From: Epiperipatus broadwayi
Lineage: Eukaryota; Onychophora; Udeonychophora; Euonychophora; Peripatidae
Assembly (NCBI GenBank): GCA_028023455.1
Contig: JAQFVV010012424.1
Location: 540,001-604,000, forward strand
DNA length: 64,000 nucleotides
Direction of reading: 5' to 3'
Shown one piece after another: positions 1 to 12,874 of the stretch; position 1 is the first letter of the stretch; each line of letters starts with the position of its first letter. The notes below the pieces were generated by a model, which worked only from the letters and a program-made list of their open reading frames with translations, did no database searches and was not told the origin of the DNA. Position numbers and translations under genes: made by a program.

Positions 1-3000
1 CTCTAATTTTAAAAATGTCTCATCTTAAGATCAAAAGAAAGAATCTCTAATTTTAGATGTTACAGATATACGTGAGGAAAAGGGATTAAGACTATTTTTT
101 CTGTCAAAACAAGTTTGTCTAAAAATCAGGATACTGAGATTTTTCATACTATTCAACTAAAAAACAGTTTGGTTGAAAATAAGTTATAGGTCTAATTAAA
201 AGAGGTGGCCAAAAATAGAAAAAAATTGGATATAAAAGCAGTCTGGAAAATCAGTTGATATCATTGTTGTTATAGAGAGACTTTTAAAAATTATTGAAAC
301 TAAAGCAGACAAACATTTTTAATTCTGCTAGATAACCTTTTTTTAAAAAATCATTTTTTATATCAAGTTTTGAATGTTGAAAATGTAAGGATGGTGGGGT
401 AAGAAAAATTAATATATGTTCTGTCTGTCTACCAGACTCATCATCAACTAGCACATCATATAGGGAAAAAAAGATGTCTTGTCTGAAAAATAATATTCTA
501 CACCTTTCAACTGACTGAGAGAAATAAGATGTTTTTAAATAGAAAGAAGAAAACATTCACCTGCATTGGAAGGCGATCAGGAAAAGAGCAATCTACTGAT
601 AAATATTAAATCATCAAGTTCAATTAATTGTTCCAGTAACTGAGTTTAAATACAAGCAAAATTGTAAATGGGAAAACAACTGCTGTACTTCATCCACTAA
701 AAGAATCATGCTTGACAGGAAGAGAAGAAAAGTTAATATAATGATTTCCAAATTGTCCACTAAAGCAAATAACCGTATTAGAATCATCATCATCAAATAG
801 TTATACACCTCAAGAAAGAGATAGTTCCAAAGTAAAATGGAAATTGTTGCTGCAGGGGTATAAATATTTAACAGGACAAGTTTGAACCCTTGGAAGATTC
901 GCCACAAAACAAAGGATTGGTAATATGACTTTTTATATCTATTTTCTTTATGATATCAGAGTCTTAATAAAATTTTAGCAATAAAATGGTATAGTTTATT
1001 TAAAGAACTTTTAAAGACCATTCAGATCGATTAAAACCAAGAATTTCTTACTAATGATAACCTTAGGCTTCCTTAATGATTTTGTATGTACCAAAATTAT
1101 GATTGTTTATTGATTTACAGTTATAAAATATTATTAATGTGTATAGTAATTATTTTTTTTTTGTATTATTATTTTGGTTTTAAATAATATTTTGGTTTTT
1201 ACGGGGATAAAAACACACACATACATAATAATACTTTACCTGTGTATAATTGCGAGTGAATGTGAAGGAATAAGCAGTATTAAAATATTAAATTATTTTG
1301 TCTTAAGAAAGTATAGCTTTCAGAGTGTAGAAGGGAGGGGGATAGAAATATACTTTAAAACTTGTTCAGTAAAACTTGCTCTTTCACTTCTATTAACATT
1401 TTTTTTATCATTCTGCTTGACACGTTAGATTATAAAGTATGTGTGCCAATGAGTGAATATTTTTTTTTATGAAATACTTTTCTTGTGGATGGACATTTTA
1501 ACAAATCGGTTACCCAATTTAATACAATATACATTTGACGGAAAAGGGGGAAGAACTTGACATTAATCTGAAGATTGCAATATAATCAATTATTATTGTT
1601 ATTATTATTCATATCAATTTTCATGTTTATCTATAAATTTTCATGTAGATATTAGTAAGGCATTAATAAATGTTAATTTGTTTTATTAAATGAGGCGTAT
1701 ATATTTCATTGAGAGTATTTTTTTTATTGGTTGTGATCATTCATCATCAATGGTTGAATATTGGTTATTTGAGATATGATTAAATATGCTAAAATTAAGC
1801 AATAATTATGAATTTCTTTAAGAATTAGGTTTTATGTTTAGGCTTAGTCCTAAAGCTGTGGTTGAAACCATTGTCATTATCATTGTCGTCATCATCACCA
1901 TCACGTTTTGGTTAATGAGCTAAATAAATGTTCAAAGGCCATAAATACATATTGATTTCATGATATTTAGTGATTTCTTAGTAATATTATAACCACCATT
2001 CCATCATCTATTTCATGCAAGGATGAGTGAATTGCCATCCTAGGTTAATAGTAATCTGATCTAGTAAAACTTATAAAAAAGTATTAAACACATTTATTAT
2101 GTTAAGCTCTAATAAATGATTTATGTCTAATGAATTTTATATACTCACTTTGGTTTAAGGATGTTTTATGCTTACCTAAATATTAGTGCATACAGTGATA
2201 TGGCTCTAAAAAAAGCAAAATCCTCCATTTTTATTAGAAATAAAGTACCAAATTATTCACTTGGTATTTGTTTAAATATGCACTTAACATCAAACCAAGA
2301 AATGAAAGTGGATAAAATCTATTGTCTGTATACCTGAGAAATTTTATTGAGTTACTAGTATACCCGAGTTATAATAGTTATTAATAATTTGTTTATAATT
2401 ATTGATATTGTGATATCTTGAGAAATCTAATTATAGAAGTATGTTTCATTGAATCCAATGACCCTTAATATGATTGATAACTCAGTCTGATCTTTTGTTT
2501 AATTGCTTATGCTCAGCAAGTTACAATGTTTAATTCTTTTCTCTTTGATATAAAAATTTAAGTTATCATTTTTCGTTTATTAAGCTAAATAATTCTTTTG
2601 AATCTTTAATTATGTTACAATGGATCTATGATCATCTCTTTTATTTTGTTACAATATATATATATAGTGAAGTGAACAAGGATAAAGATATGTGTAAGAG
2701 ATTATGATTTAGACCAACTGATATGAATGCTGATTCAGCACAAAATGTGCAACTTGGGGATCATAGATCTTTTTCATGTCTTTAGTTATATGTTTATGAA
2801 TCATCTCTCTACAAGGTGTTAAATGTGGATAGAAACCACCTTCAGTATCTTGTGACAGGCTGGCGCAGTGAAAATTTCGCTACAGAAATATTATCTGATC
2901 TGGTAATGTTTTTCTTCAAAATATACTAACACACACAAAACATTTATCTACATAATCATCCTTGATGATACATGTACTGGCATCTCTTTCTCTGTATTAA

Positions 3001-3250
3001 ACATTCCTTATAATTGAATAGGATCTATTTATAGTATAAACTGTCAACTGTTTACATACTGATTATTTCTGTAAATAAAGCTAGTGCTTTTCAATCAAGA
3101 CATGCATAATTATGTTACATTTGGGATACAGTTCTTGAGGGGAATGTGACAGAGCAATCCCTCTCTAATCCAAATATATGCAAAATAAATGTTCCAATCC
3201 TAACCAGTGATGTGCCACATGTCAAGATGAATTCCTTTTCTTAATCATAA
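1..3250. other. No gene seen; gene-free flank
   Basis: AT-rich sequence downstream of the minus-strand gene. Short ORFs are random in composition and have no recognisable motif. The one item noticed is a stretch near 2808-2890 that resembles 30468-30530 (listed separately). A weak resemblance of 2700-2790 to the foldback MITE family at 29 kb was also seen. Confidence 0.5.
2808..2890 (+). repeat. Diverged interspersed repeat, also at 30.5 kb
   Basis: Shares ACAAGGTGTT, GTGGATAGAA and CTACAGAAATAT in the same order with 30468-30530. The two copies are clearly related but indels separate them. The family is not recognised. Confidence 0.4.
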
Positions 3251-3254
3251 TAAA

Positions 3255-5275
3255 CAAACACTAGATATTTTATCTGAGATTTTAATACCTTGAATGGTAG
3301 TACATGCACTTTTCACTATTTTCATTGAGTCTTATTATCTAAAAATCTGTACAATACTTTGCCATCCAATTTGCAACTAAAGAAATGCTTATAATAATTG
3401 ACAAGAACTGGATCATCTTGTAACTATTTTTTATTTGTTGTCTGGGGAGTACTTATAATTGCCTTTAATTTATCATCTTTTGAGGGAAATATACCATTCT
3501 TAGTTATTCTAAATTTGATTCCTTTGACTTTAAACCTGCACTTAAGAGGGTTTATTCTAATGTCTGATTTGCTAAACATATCCAATAGAGTTTTTATGGA
3601 TTTCATTGGTTGGTATAATCTTTTTTCTATTACTTTAAGGTCATCAAAATAGAGAATTGCTCTCTCAACTCCATGGTTAACTAATCTACTACTTTTTGGA
3701 ATATGATATTGTAACTATTCATGTTAGTAGTATTAATCTTATACTGTCATTTATGGATAATTCATTCTAACTGTTTAGCTGTTTCACTATCACTGGTAAC
3801 TATAGATATGACTGCCAGAGATCTATATTTGTAAATACTGTTAAGATTTGTTTAACTGATGGAGATGGTATTTCTATTGGTAAAAGTATTATATATGACT
3901 AATTCACATGTAGTCTTCACATAGTTTAATCTTGAAATTTTCTTTTATTATTGACAAATGGAAATTGCCCATTGAAATACCTGTATTTATTCTATTAGCT
4001 CTTGTTTTTCCAATTTTACTAACTACCATTCTACTTTTTCTCTGAGTTTGAATGTGATTATGATCTGTCTAACCTTGCATGCAATTGTTTTGATATGCAT
4101 AATTTTACTAAGGACCCTACATATTTGCCTAAACCTGATTTAAAAATCTCTGGATATATCTCGCTACCCTTATTCTTATTTGAATATTTATTTGAGTGTA
4201 TTATGATATAATATAAGAGTTCAAACTAATTTTCTGGGTTAGAAGATTACTATGATCTTTCATAGTTATCATTAAAGCAGCTGTACTTAATTTGTCCTTG
4301 TTTCACATTACCTTAGTTTGTCCCAGCACATTTATTAACTTTTTTGATGATCATGTCTTTCTTATAGTAGTAATTTTAGTTTTACTTTCTTATTCACAAA
4401 TTATCTCTGTCCAGCAAAGTTCATTACTATAGTTAATGCTGACCCCAATACAATTTCTAATTTGGATACTATAGTACTTATTTTTACTATTTCCATTAAT
4501 AATGATGCTGTTTTTTTATTTTTCAAAGTTTTTACTTTTCACTTTTCTTTTGTTTTAGACTATTTATACTGTGCTTCCTTCGACTTAAAACTATTAATTT
4601 CTTAACTCATCTTACTTTTACTAACGTCATGAGAAGATTTATTTGCATGAACATGCTTTTTCAATAACTTTATGCTGATTTGATATGATGCTGCATTTTA
4701 TAATAGAAACAAATGCTTTCTTTTAATCTACTCGTCTCATAACTATAATTATTGTTGCACCTAAAATATCTATTATTTGTGAAGCCCTTAGTCAAAATTC
4801 TTTTTATTGACTGATTTGCAGATTTTATTTCCTGATTCCAGACAATTAGCACTGAAGCTTATTATGGTGCTTCTTCATTTAATTTAGCTGAAACTATTGT
4901 TGTCTCAAATGTTGATGAATTATCACTCAATAATCTTAGGTGAAGGCCACGGGTAATCATGCCATTAATTAATTGTTCTTTTAAGACCTTATTAAAAATG
5001 TGGTAAAGTTGCATTTGTTTGCCTGACTTTTTAGCATGGCCTCATACCCAATTACTATCTTGCAATCCTATTGATTGTGAGAATATAACAGATTTTTCCA
5101 CGATCATAATTGGCCTTGAAGCAAAATACTGATTTAATATTTCTACAGCCTTTTCAAATGTTAAATCATATGCTTTCACAAAGGCTACACGAGTTAGTAT
5201 TCTACATGTAGCTGCTTCACATAAACTAACAAACATCACCAATTTTATATCTGACAATCTCATTTGTGACAATAA
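3255..5275 (-). pseudogene. Ty3/Gypsy-like LTR retrotransposon gag-pol remnant
   Basis: Three reading-frame islands on the minus strand lie in the order expected of Gypsy gag-pol. At 5272-5042 is a gag-like segment ending in DLTFEKAVEI, close to the common gag motif DLTFxKAxEI. At 4852-4670 is a decayed double zinc knuckle (RCNNNYSYET, then SICFYYKMQHHIKSA) in which several Cys and His have been lost. At 3606-3424 is the RT thumb region (INPLKCRFKVKGIKF, GIFPSKDDKLKAI), and just beyond the stop LVNYYKHFF continues the same alignment in another frame. Stops and frameshifts separate the islands, and no LTRs, RT active site or integrase were recognised. It is an old dead copy lying 3' of the DUF4773-like gene. 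Confidence 0.65.
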
Positions 5276-5750
5276 AGAATTTAAATCTTCATATGCCTAC
5301 ATCATTCAAGTTGTCCAATATCAAACTTTTCAACACTATTTTTATTGACCATTCATACTTAACTATCTACTTAGCTAACTGTTTATTTTTGTATTTATTT
5401 ATTTTACCCACCCAAATATTCACCCACCTTCCACTTACATATCTATGTATCTATCCATTTATTAAACCATTTATTCATATATCCATCAATCTGTCTGTCC
5501 ATGTCTATTCTATCAGTAAATAATTATTCAAAAATTAAATAACACATGTTCATTAAAATGGCAAATAGAGATCACCAAAATGAAATATTTCATTTTTTTT
5601 ATTTCTTCAATTAAAAATTGCTCATTTGTCAGCTACTTTGAATTAATACAGAACTAATTGTGCAAGTTGTTACTTCAATCATTTACTCCAAATGTAAAAA
5701 AAAAACCCCTCAGTTAATTGAAATATATAAAAGAGGGAAAAAATAAACAA

Positions 5751-5756
5751 TTTAAT
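5751..5756 (-). promoter_or_regulatory. Candidate poly(A) signal (ATTAAA)
   Basis: ATTAAA on the minus strand, about 40 bp after the TAA of the terminal DUF4773-like exon. It is the commonest variant of AATAAA. The region is AT-rich, so a chance match is possible. Confidence 0.4.
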
Positions 5757-5793
5757 ACTCAATACAAAAATATATTATTAATAATGTATTTTT

Positions 5794-5984
5794 TTAAAAT
5801 AATTTTGGAGCTACAACACAGCCAAGTTTCATTCCTCCTACAGCATACTGATTGACTGCAAGCCAAAGGTTCATACATAGGTGACAGGAAGTAGATGTCA
5901 CTACATCAGAAAATGATAAACCCAAATCCATCATGGTTGGAAGATATGGAATTTTGAACAACATTATTGCAGGGCTACTTACAG
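5794..5984 (-). CDS. Exon f (module 2, terminal exon with stop) of cysteine-rich DUF4773-like gene
   Basis: Terminal exon: two bases, 62 codons, then TAA at 5794-5796. The acceptor is ATTTTATTTTCAG. The peptide contains FKIPYLPTMMDLGLSFSDV, then SCHLC, and ends near KLGC, a layout similar to the C-terminal part of DUF4773-type modules and to exon c (NFC, NAC, NVC). The first cysteines of the usual pattern are replaced here by Met and Gly, so module 2 may have lost one disulfide. A variant poly(A) signal ATTAAA lies about 40 bp beyond the stop (5751-5756, minus strand). Exon e to exon f skips an intron of 11.0 kb. This exon ends the gene inside the window. Confidence 0.75.
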
Positions 5985-6149
5985 CTGAAAATAAAATTTA
6001 TATGTAGTACATTTAATTTTATGTATAAGTATACTCTATAAACATTAATCATAAACAATTATTATAGATGTATATTAGAGAGAGAGAAATATATATATAT
6101 ATATATAATTATAATATAAATAAAGAAATTATATCCATATAAACAGAGA

Positions 6150-6402
6150 TCACTTTTGTATTTTGATGTTGCCAAAACTATCAATAACTACTAATTGGTA
6201 ATCTCCCTTGAGGCTATAATAGCTCTTTTGTTGAGTGTCTATTTATTTTCTGGCATTTCAAAAATCTGGTAATAACTTTTTCTTCACTATTCCATCAAAT
6301 GGGTTATTATAGATTAATGGAGAAAACTGTTTAGCTTCAATGGAAATTGTAAATTAGTAGTAATTGATAGTTCTGGCAATATCAAAAAGCAAAAGCTATC
6401 TA
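6150..6402. mobile_element. Foldback / MITE-like inverted repeat
   Basis: Two imperfect inverted arms of about 60 bp, roughly 6158-6217 and 6333-6390. The left arm reads TTTTGATGTTGCCAAAACTA and the right arm contains its complement as TAGTTCTGGCAATATCAAAA. No coding capacity. The class is not assigned; a non-autonomous DNA transposon is likely. Confidence 0.5.
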
Positions 6403-6614
6403 TGTTCAGATGGATACAATCTTTTTATTTCTATTCTTTATTATAATAACAATTCATGAAAAGTATTTAATTCAATATATATATATGTATGTGTGTGTGT
6501 GTAATAAATTAAGTTTTATTTGAGTTGATTTGAATATTATACATATATAATGCCTACATTATAATAATGCAAAATAAAAACTTACACAATGAATTAATGT
6601 TATAGTAAAAAGGT

Positions 6615-6740
6615 GAACAACTTTTAAATGTCTCCTTCAAAGTATAGTTTCTCCAACACTTCACCATAGAGGAACAATGAAAAAGTTATTACTCACTAAA
6701 CTTTTAAAATGCCAGAAAATAAATAGACACTCCTCATTTA
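6615..6740 (-). repeat. Partial inverted copy of the 6.2-kb foldback interior
   Basis: 6640-6735 is the reverse complement of about 6222-6305, sharing AAATAAATAGACACTC and AAAAGTTATTACTCA-like blocks. It is probably a fragment of the same MITE family. Confidence 0.45.
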
Positions 6741-6784
6741 TTGACCAATGGGTCAACATCCTAAAAGAACTTGAACATTTTAAT

Positions 6785-6900
6785 CAGGTTTGAATAAGAC
6801 ATAGGATTTTTTAAATTTACCCATCTGGGATTTGAATCCAGATCCTAGAGCATGACAGATGAATACACTACAACTTTACTAGAATAAACTGTTATATAAT
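6785..6900 (-). repeat. Possible degenerate tRNA-derived SINE
   Basis: On the minus strand GGATTCAAATCCCAG resembles a tRNA box B with its T-stem, and a weak box A-like sequence lies about 40 bp upstream. No poly(A) or target duplication was seen. Confidence 0.3.
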
Positions 6901-6999
6901 TATCCTATTTAAAATATGTCAATGAATGCAGGATTGCAGAAAAATACGGCTCTGTTATAAAAATGTATTGAAATATATTGTAACACACTATAATAACAG

Positions 7000-9690
7000 T
7001 GATAATCATTTGTGCACAACAACATATACATCTCTGATAACTGTGAGACAAGTCTAGAACTCTGATGATGAGATTAAAAAATAATATCTATAAAAAATTT
7101 CAATTAAAAAATACAAAAAATGGGTGCCATGAAAATCATTTGCAGAGTTGGAATTTTTGAAGCTCTGAAGAAATATGCTTTGTTGATGATGATCATGTGG
7201 CAACTTACTAAATATGTATCATTAGTATGATTTAAAATGTGTAATATTTTTAGGAGTAACAGTTATAAGATGTTTGATTAAAGTCTATGTTAGTGTTGTC
7301 TGCTAAGTAAAATTCCAAAGCAATATATATGTACACACATACTGAACATAGCTTTAACATGCATAGTCAATTGATTTATGAATAAAATGACTGATATTAT
7401 TGATTCACTATTGAAATTTGGTCCTTGATGATATTTAGAATGATATTAAAAATATCATATATGGATATATATTTTAACGGTCACTGCAAAAAGTCTTAAC
7501 GTATCTGCACTACAGGGCGCCACTTGGCCATTTGAACCTAGAAAAATTTATATAGTAGGCAGATACGTAAGTTAAGATTCAAAAATTTTTGTTTATATAT
7601 ATCATTCTGACCGTTTGCCCAATGTCACTAGCTCATAGAGTAGCAGAGATTTAAACATTTTTATAAGTTTTAATAGATTTATATTCTCAAAATATATTAA
7701 TATTTAAAGCAATAAAATAAAAGAAGCCACTGCCAGTAATTAACACACATATAGATTTTATTAACGCACATTTAAAATTGAGGAATAAATTTATTTTTAG
7801 ATTTTAACATTAATTTTTTTAAAATTTAAATTACTATTTTAAATAGACCACACAGATGGATATTTAAATTATATTTTACTTTAGCATGTTGAGTATAGAT
7901 AGGCTACATAGATTTTTTCCACTTAAAAACTTATCAAAACATTCATTCAATCTCAAACTAAAAGTTCATAGCCAAACTCAATGTCAGCTTCCAGATATAT
8001 AGTCGCAACCAATGCAATATGAAGATGCTAGCATAAAACCACGTTGGCAGGAATGTGCATCTGACAGCGTGATATTATTTGAAGGAAATGATCTGTGTCC
8101 AGAACAGGAATGTGCATCTGTCTGACTAAGGAATCATGTATATAATTTTTTTTAAAGAGTGCTACATATGGGGGAGAGTGGTCTTTCTGCCAACTTATAA
8201 ATCCCTGTCCATAGAGCTAGAAGGGGTTAATGGTGCAGGAAATACATCTGCGACCATTCCAACGATATGACTGCCTCTTTGGGGTCATGCATTCAGTTGG
8301 GCACGTTGCCCTATATGCTAAACACACTTCACATTACATTGATATAAACACACATATATCCCTCCACAAGCATTGTCCTAACTACGAAACAAATAGCCTG
8401 AAATTAACCCTTTAAAATAAACATAAATGAATTTAACGAATCTATATAGCTATCCACCCCAACTTAAATTAAAATACATTTTAGTTAAAACATAACACAC
8501 ACACACACACACAAAGAAATGGATATGATTGCTTAAACATTTGCATAAAAAATATTAATAATTGAATTTGCATTCTTTAAGTCAGATAAGAGTCCTTATT
8601 TTCAGCTATTAATTTCAATTTTAGAAAAGTTCTTATTAGATAGACACAAGAGTTCATACTTTACGGATTGAGCAGATTTAGAAGTCCATCTTCATGATCA
8701 CTTTAGTAGATTTTGTCCTTCTTTGAAATGAAACCGCTACTTGCCATGCATTTGGTCAGGAACTGTCATCAATAGGCCTCAGCTGGTTGTCCGGAAAATT
8801 AAATTTATTGCAGACTTCCACATCGTGAAAATCTGCAATATAGCTAGTTATAACGATATATTCATAGTCAGTTCTAAGATAAGAATTATAATAATCATTT
8901 GGCTTTTATATTTTTCTTAGCCTCTTATCATCAAATCTTGGGATTCAACGAGCAAGACGTCACTAATCCTCTCGTGTTTCAGTTACAGTCCGTGCTGTCA
9001 TTTTCGTGCTTGCATTGGTCATTTAATTTCTTTGTATTCTCTTATCTGATCATTTAATTATTAGAGTGGCCCAAGGCTAGTGTGCTTTAGAACAATCATT
9101 TAATTAATAAAACAATCATTTCCATTTTCTAAGATTATAGAAATCAACATTATTTCTATTTTTAAAATATCAATCTTTATATTTTTACTTTTTTACAAAA
9201 AAAAAAATACTTTCAAATACTTTTTCTTAAAATAGTTTAAGTTTTCCATCTGCGCGACAATATATATATTAAACAACTTTTAATTTTCAGTTTTTAAGTT
9301 TTTTTCTTTTTAATAAATCAATTTTTATTTACGATCTTTTTATTTTCATTTTAAAATAATGTAACGGCATATTATATCCCGTTACAATATATATGACATA
9401 AGATTTTAGAGTTAGGATTCATTGAGGTAATTTTACTTCTATACAGATTAAATAAATTATCCCAATTAATTATAAAGTACAATAACTAAAACTAATTATA
9501 ATATATGTTTTAGCACAACTTAATAAATTTATAATAAATCCTCATTGTTTATTTTAGTAGTCTCTTTTTATTAATCACTGCAGTTACCATACAACCGTTG
9601 GTCATACCACCCAAAACTTACTATATTAAGAAGAGAATGTTTTCTCTTTATACTCTACTGTCATCTATTATATGTTTGTGTTATCAATGA
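7000..9690. other. Intronic stretch without recognisable gene
   Basis: Part of the 11-kb intron between exons e and f. It holds a small (CA)n at 8495-8511 and a less AT-rich patch at about 8030-8330 with two near repeats of GGAATGTGCATCTG, probably a transposon fragment. The 61-codon ORF there has no recognisable motif. Confidence 0.4.
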
Positions 9691-10077
9691 TTACCAGATG
9701 GTAATGTAATAAAAAACATTAAAGTCCAGAAAGGAGAAATGGTCATCAATATAATGATCACTGAGAGCTGAATGGTGGTGAGTTGAGAGTTCTGTGAAAC
9801 CAAAAAAAAAATATTAATATCATAAAGCGTAAAAAGCTATTTCTTTTAAAAATGTATTATTCTTAGATAAACAAAAATAAGCATTAACATTACTGTTTAT
9901 GATGCATATTAATTGAATTCCTTTATAATGAATTTGTGAAACTCATTACTGACTAATTTAACGAATAATAAATTCTGTAGTCAATGTTCATTACACCACT
10001 CTTATGCCAAGTAGGGACTAGTTTCTATCATTTATGACACCTAGTGGAGGAGTATAATCAAAAATTATATGACCAAA

Positions 10078-10185
10078 AATGTGAAAACAATGTATGATCC
10101 CAAGGTGCTCATTTCATGCTGAACCAACACTCATCAGTTGACCCTGATTGTAATCTTTCACACATAACTTTATCATTGTTCAGTA
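10078..10185 (+). repeat. Fragment of the 29-kb foldback MITE family
   Basis: Contains TTTCATGCTGAACCAACACTCATCAGTTG-type sequence matching the 29-, 34.7-, 35.9- and 42.5-kb copies. Only the middle of the element is present. Confidence 0.45.
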
Positions 10186-10334
10186 TATATTGATAGCCAA
10201 TTACTACAGTTTAATTGATGTGTCAAACTTTCTACCCTCAAAACGTTGACACAAACCACTTGATGAAAGTATATTAATAATTTTTAAAACACCATTTCTA
10301 AATATAAATGGATCTGAATCAATTATGCATGATT

Positions 10335-10435
10335 TAGTTCAGTGATAAGGTGCCATACTACAGATCATATCCCTGGACTGATTCCAGTTCACTTGAACTT
10401 CAGTGAACTTCCAAGCAGTAACACCATTTGTTTAT
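10335..10435 (+). mobile_element. Degenerate tRNA-derived SINE (SINE-T)
   Basis: Begins with a box A-like TTTAGTTCAGTGATAAGGT and has a box B-like ACTGATTCCAGTTCACTTGA. The end (CACCATTTG then TTTATTTATT) matches the tail of the better copies at 63 kb. Confidence 0.4.
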
Positions 10436-10734
10436 TTATTTTAAGAGAAGTATACTCATCATTGATATTCTATAAATAATCACGATGAAAAACATTTCAT
10501 CCATAGAACAGGCAGTTGGAAACTTCTAATCAAATGTTCGTGAAGTACAAGAACATTAGCTACTCCATAGTTTTCTTTATTTTCCAACTGCATAGTATCC
10601 TGTGGCTACAGCATGCACATTACAATAAATACTTAAATTAAAATGTGCTTAATAATAAATAAACCATTCATTACTAAGACATTGAAATGAAAACACTCAT
10701 TACAATAACGTGCTATATTGCACATAATAAGCAG

Positions 10735-10790
10735 ATCTGACATTTGAGCTTTTTATGAACTCCTGAGCAATAAAACTATGAGCTTTTTTA
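10735..10790 (+). mobile_element. SINE-T 3' fragment
   Basis: TGAACTCCTGAGCAATAAAAC matches the SINE-T tail consensus (AACTCCTGAGTAATAAAGCC). The tRNA-like head is missing. Confidence 0.4.
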
Positions 10791-11034
10791 TTTTTTTAGT
10801 GTTAGGTTTCATTTGAAATTATTACCACATTCAATCTCTTTTCGCCTCTAAATTGCCAATTTCCTGATGGCCATCTCACATTACAATTCTATTGGATCCC
10901 TTCCCTCTACTTATTACTGGAATTCCTCTTTTCATATGTTAGTACTAGTGCTACTCTAATAAATCTCATTCTCCTAATGTTGTTATTACCATAAGAATAT
11001 TGTTATTAAGTTCATCTCTCTTATCCTTTGATAT

Positions 11035-11400
11035 TGGGTGTTAGTCTATTCAGTCTCTTTACTTCACTCAGATTTTTATTAACTTGGTTGATTAATTTAT
11101 CATTCAACATCATTATTACTTTATTCAACTTCTTCAATCTCTCAACACTGCTATCATCATGTTTGTAAATTCAGCCTTTTGGTATTGTTATTATCCTATT
11201 CAATCTATTAATCTCTTCATGGCTTTTATTACCAGGTTTATTTTTTCTTGCCTGAATGTTATTATTATTCACTTCAATATTTGATACTATCATACTCAAT
11301 ATTTTAATCTCATCAGCATTTTTTCTGTTATATTCAACATTTTCAGTCCATCAACATTGCTGTTATGTGTTTAGTTTCTACATTCTATCATAATTTTTCA
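11035..11400. repeat. Diverged pyrimidine-rich tandem repeat (~60-bp unit)
   Basis: Several units carry a TATTCAATCTCTT-like block followed by a CAACATTGCTATTATC-like block, spaced about 55 to 65 bp. Divergence between units is high, so borders and copy number (about 5 to 6) are uncertain. Confidence 0.35.
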
Positions 11401-12179
11401 ATTTTTTTGACTCTCTCTTCTTTAGAAAGATGGTATCTGTTCAGCAAATAATTAAATTCAAAGTGTTTTGATGAGAAGTAAAAATATTTAAAAATTATTT
11501 TAATTTTAAAATTTTCCTAAGAGCACTTATTAGACATGAGTATGGTACAAAGGTACTGAAAGGCTGCTTGCAAAAATTTTAAAATTAAAATTATTTGAAA
11601 ATACTGCATCAAATAAACTTTGAGTTTATTTACATATTAATTGTTTGTGTTATATATGTACATGTAGAGAATAACTCTGAGGACAGTGCAAATGGTGAGA
11701 CAGCACTAGGCTCTGCATTTATCAAGACCCACACCCCCATCACCTTTGCTTTCTGTGAAATTGAAAAAATAAACTATTTTATTACTTAAATTTTAAATTG
11801 TTTTAAAAGATTTCTAATTATAAGAGCTTCACACTGACTCACTGTAAATTGAAAGATTTCACGTACATTAGTTTGTATAGAAATTGTGGACTTAATCAGC
11901 GAAGTAGTTAATAGCTTCACACATTCAAATCAAAATGCTTTAGATTCACCTATATATTTAGAAATTAGGTCGAAGATAAGAGTGGCCGCTCTTGTCTTTT
12001 AAAGTTGTTAATCTTGTATTAAGATTTGTAGAGGTCCCTACTGTCATATCTAGATGCATAGTCTTAAGGTTATAGCTTTAATATATATTACCTATTTTAT
12101 TACTTTCTAAATGTAATTACATTTTCTTTTTTATATATATTTTCTCCCAAAAGTCTAAAATTTGAGGGCCCTATCATAT

Positions 12180-12870
12180 CAAGGTAAGCACAGTTTGTGA
12201 AGTGATATAGATTTTTCAGCTATGTACAATGTGTATGTGTACATATTTTACAATGTTCTTCTCATGTTAATGTGAAATCAGAATAACTCAAGAATAAATT
12301 ATGATAAGACATTCAAGGAAATAAAGTATGATTTTATTCATAATATGTGTTTTATTTTGTTTTCTCAAATATCCACTCAATAAAATTGCACAAAGCCATA
12401 TTTAAAATTAAAAAATAATCATAAATAAGTAATTATTTATACATTACAAGTATTAATTTTTTTGAGTAAACAAAATAAAATACATATAATGCAAACAAAA
12501 TAAAATATACATAATGCAAAAAATTATATTTTATTTTGCTGAAGGTTTTTTTCAGCGAATTTTCATTCAAAATAAATAACAATTTTAATGAAGTGAATCA
12601 TTCTTGACTCGATTTATATATTTTTTTTTCATATGTCAAATGCATTGACCCAGGAAGCGTCAAAAGCGAACCCGGGCCAGCTGCTTGGAAGGCAGCTATG
12701 CTAATCGCTAGGCCACCGACGCTTGACTGATTTATAATAATTGTAATGCAATATATTTATATCTGCAAATAAGATAATTTTTTAAAAATATCCAAGTATT
12801 TTTATCACGAGTAAACCCCCCCTCCCATGAAAAGAATGCACTAGGAGTTTTTTCTCAGGCAGCTCTATAT
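12180..12870 (+). repeat. Interspersed repeat X, copy 1
   Basis: Matches the reverse complement of 43.14-44.26 kb. Shared blocks include AAAATTGCACAAAGCCATAT, AATCATAAATAAGTAATTAT and ATATCTGCAAATAA, in collinear order. This copy holds a tRNA-Gly SINE (12620-12722) that the other lacks, while the other holds a hAT MITE. No protein was recognised; it may be a non-autonomous element. Confidence 0.6.
12620..12722 (-). mobile_element. tRNA-Gly(TCC)-derived SINE / retropseudogene
   Basis: On the minus strand the body starts GCGTCGGTGGCCTAGCG and has an anticodon arm AGCTGC-CTTCCAA-GCAGCT, that is, anticodon TCC. The T-loop GGGTTCG is present but the 3' half of the T-stem is lost, so it is not a functional tRNA. 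A short unrelated tail and an A-run follow. It is flanked by a target-site duplication: CTTGACTCGATTTATA at 12603-12618 and CTTGACTGATTTATA at 12722-12736. The duplication and A-tail indicate LINE-mediated retrotransposition. Confidence 0.75.
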
Positions 12871-12874
12871 ATAT

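Noticed and set aside
9695-9791. Exon-like segment on the minus strand with a strong acceptor (TTTTGGTTTCACAG) and donor (ATCTG|GTAATC)
   Set aside because: Its 97-nt length breaks the phase between exons e and f; using it gives a stop at the start of exon f. It could be a decoy or an alternative exon, but nothing supports it.
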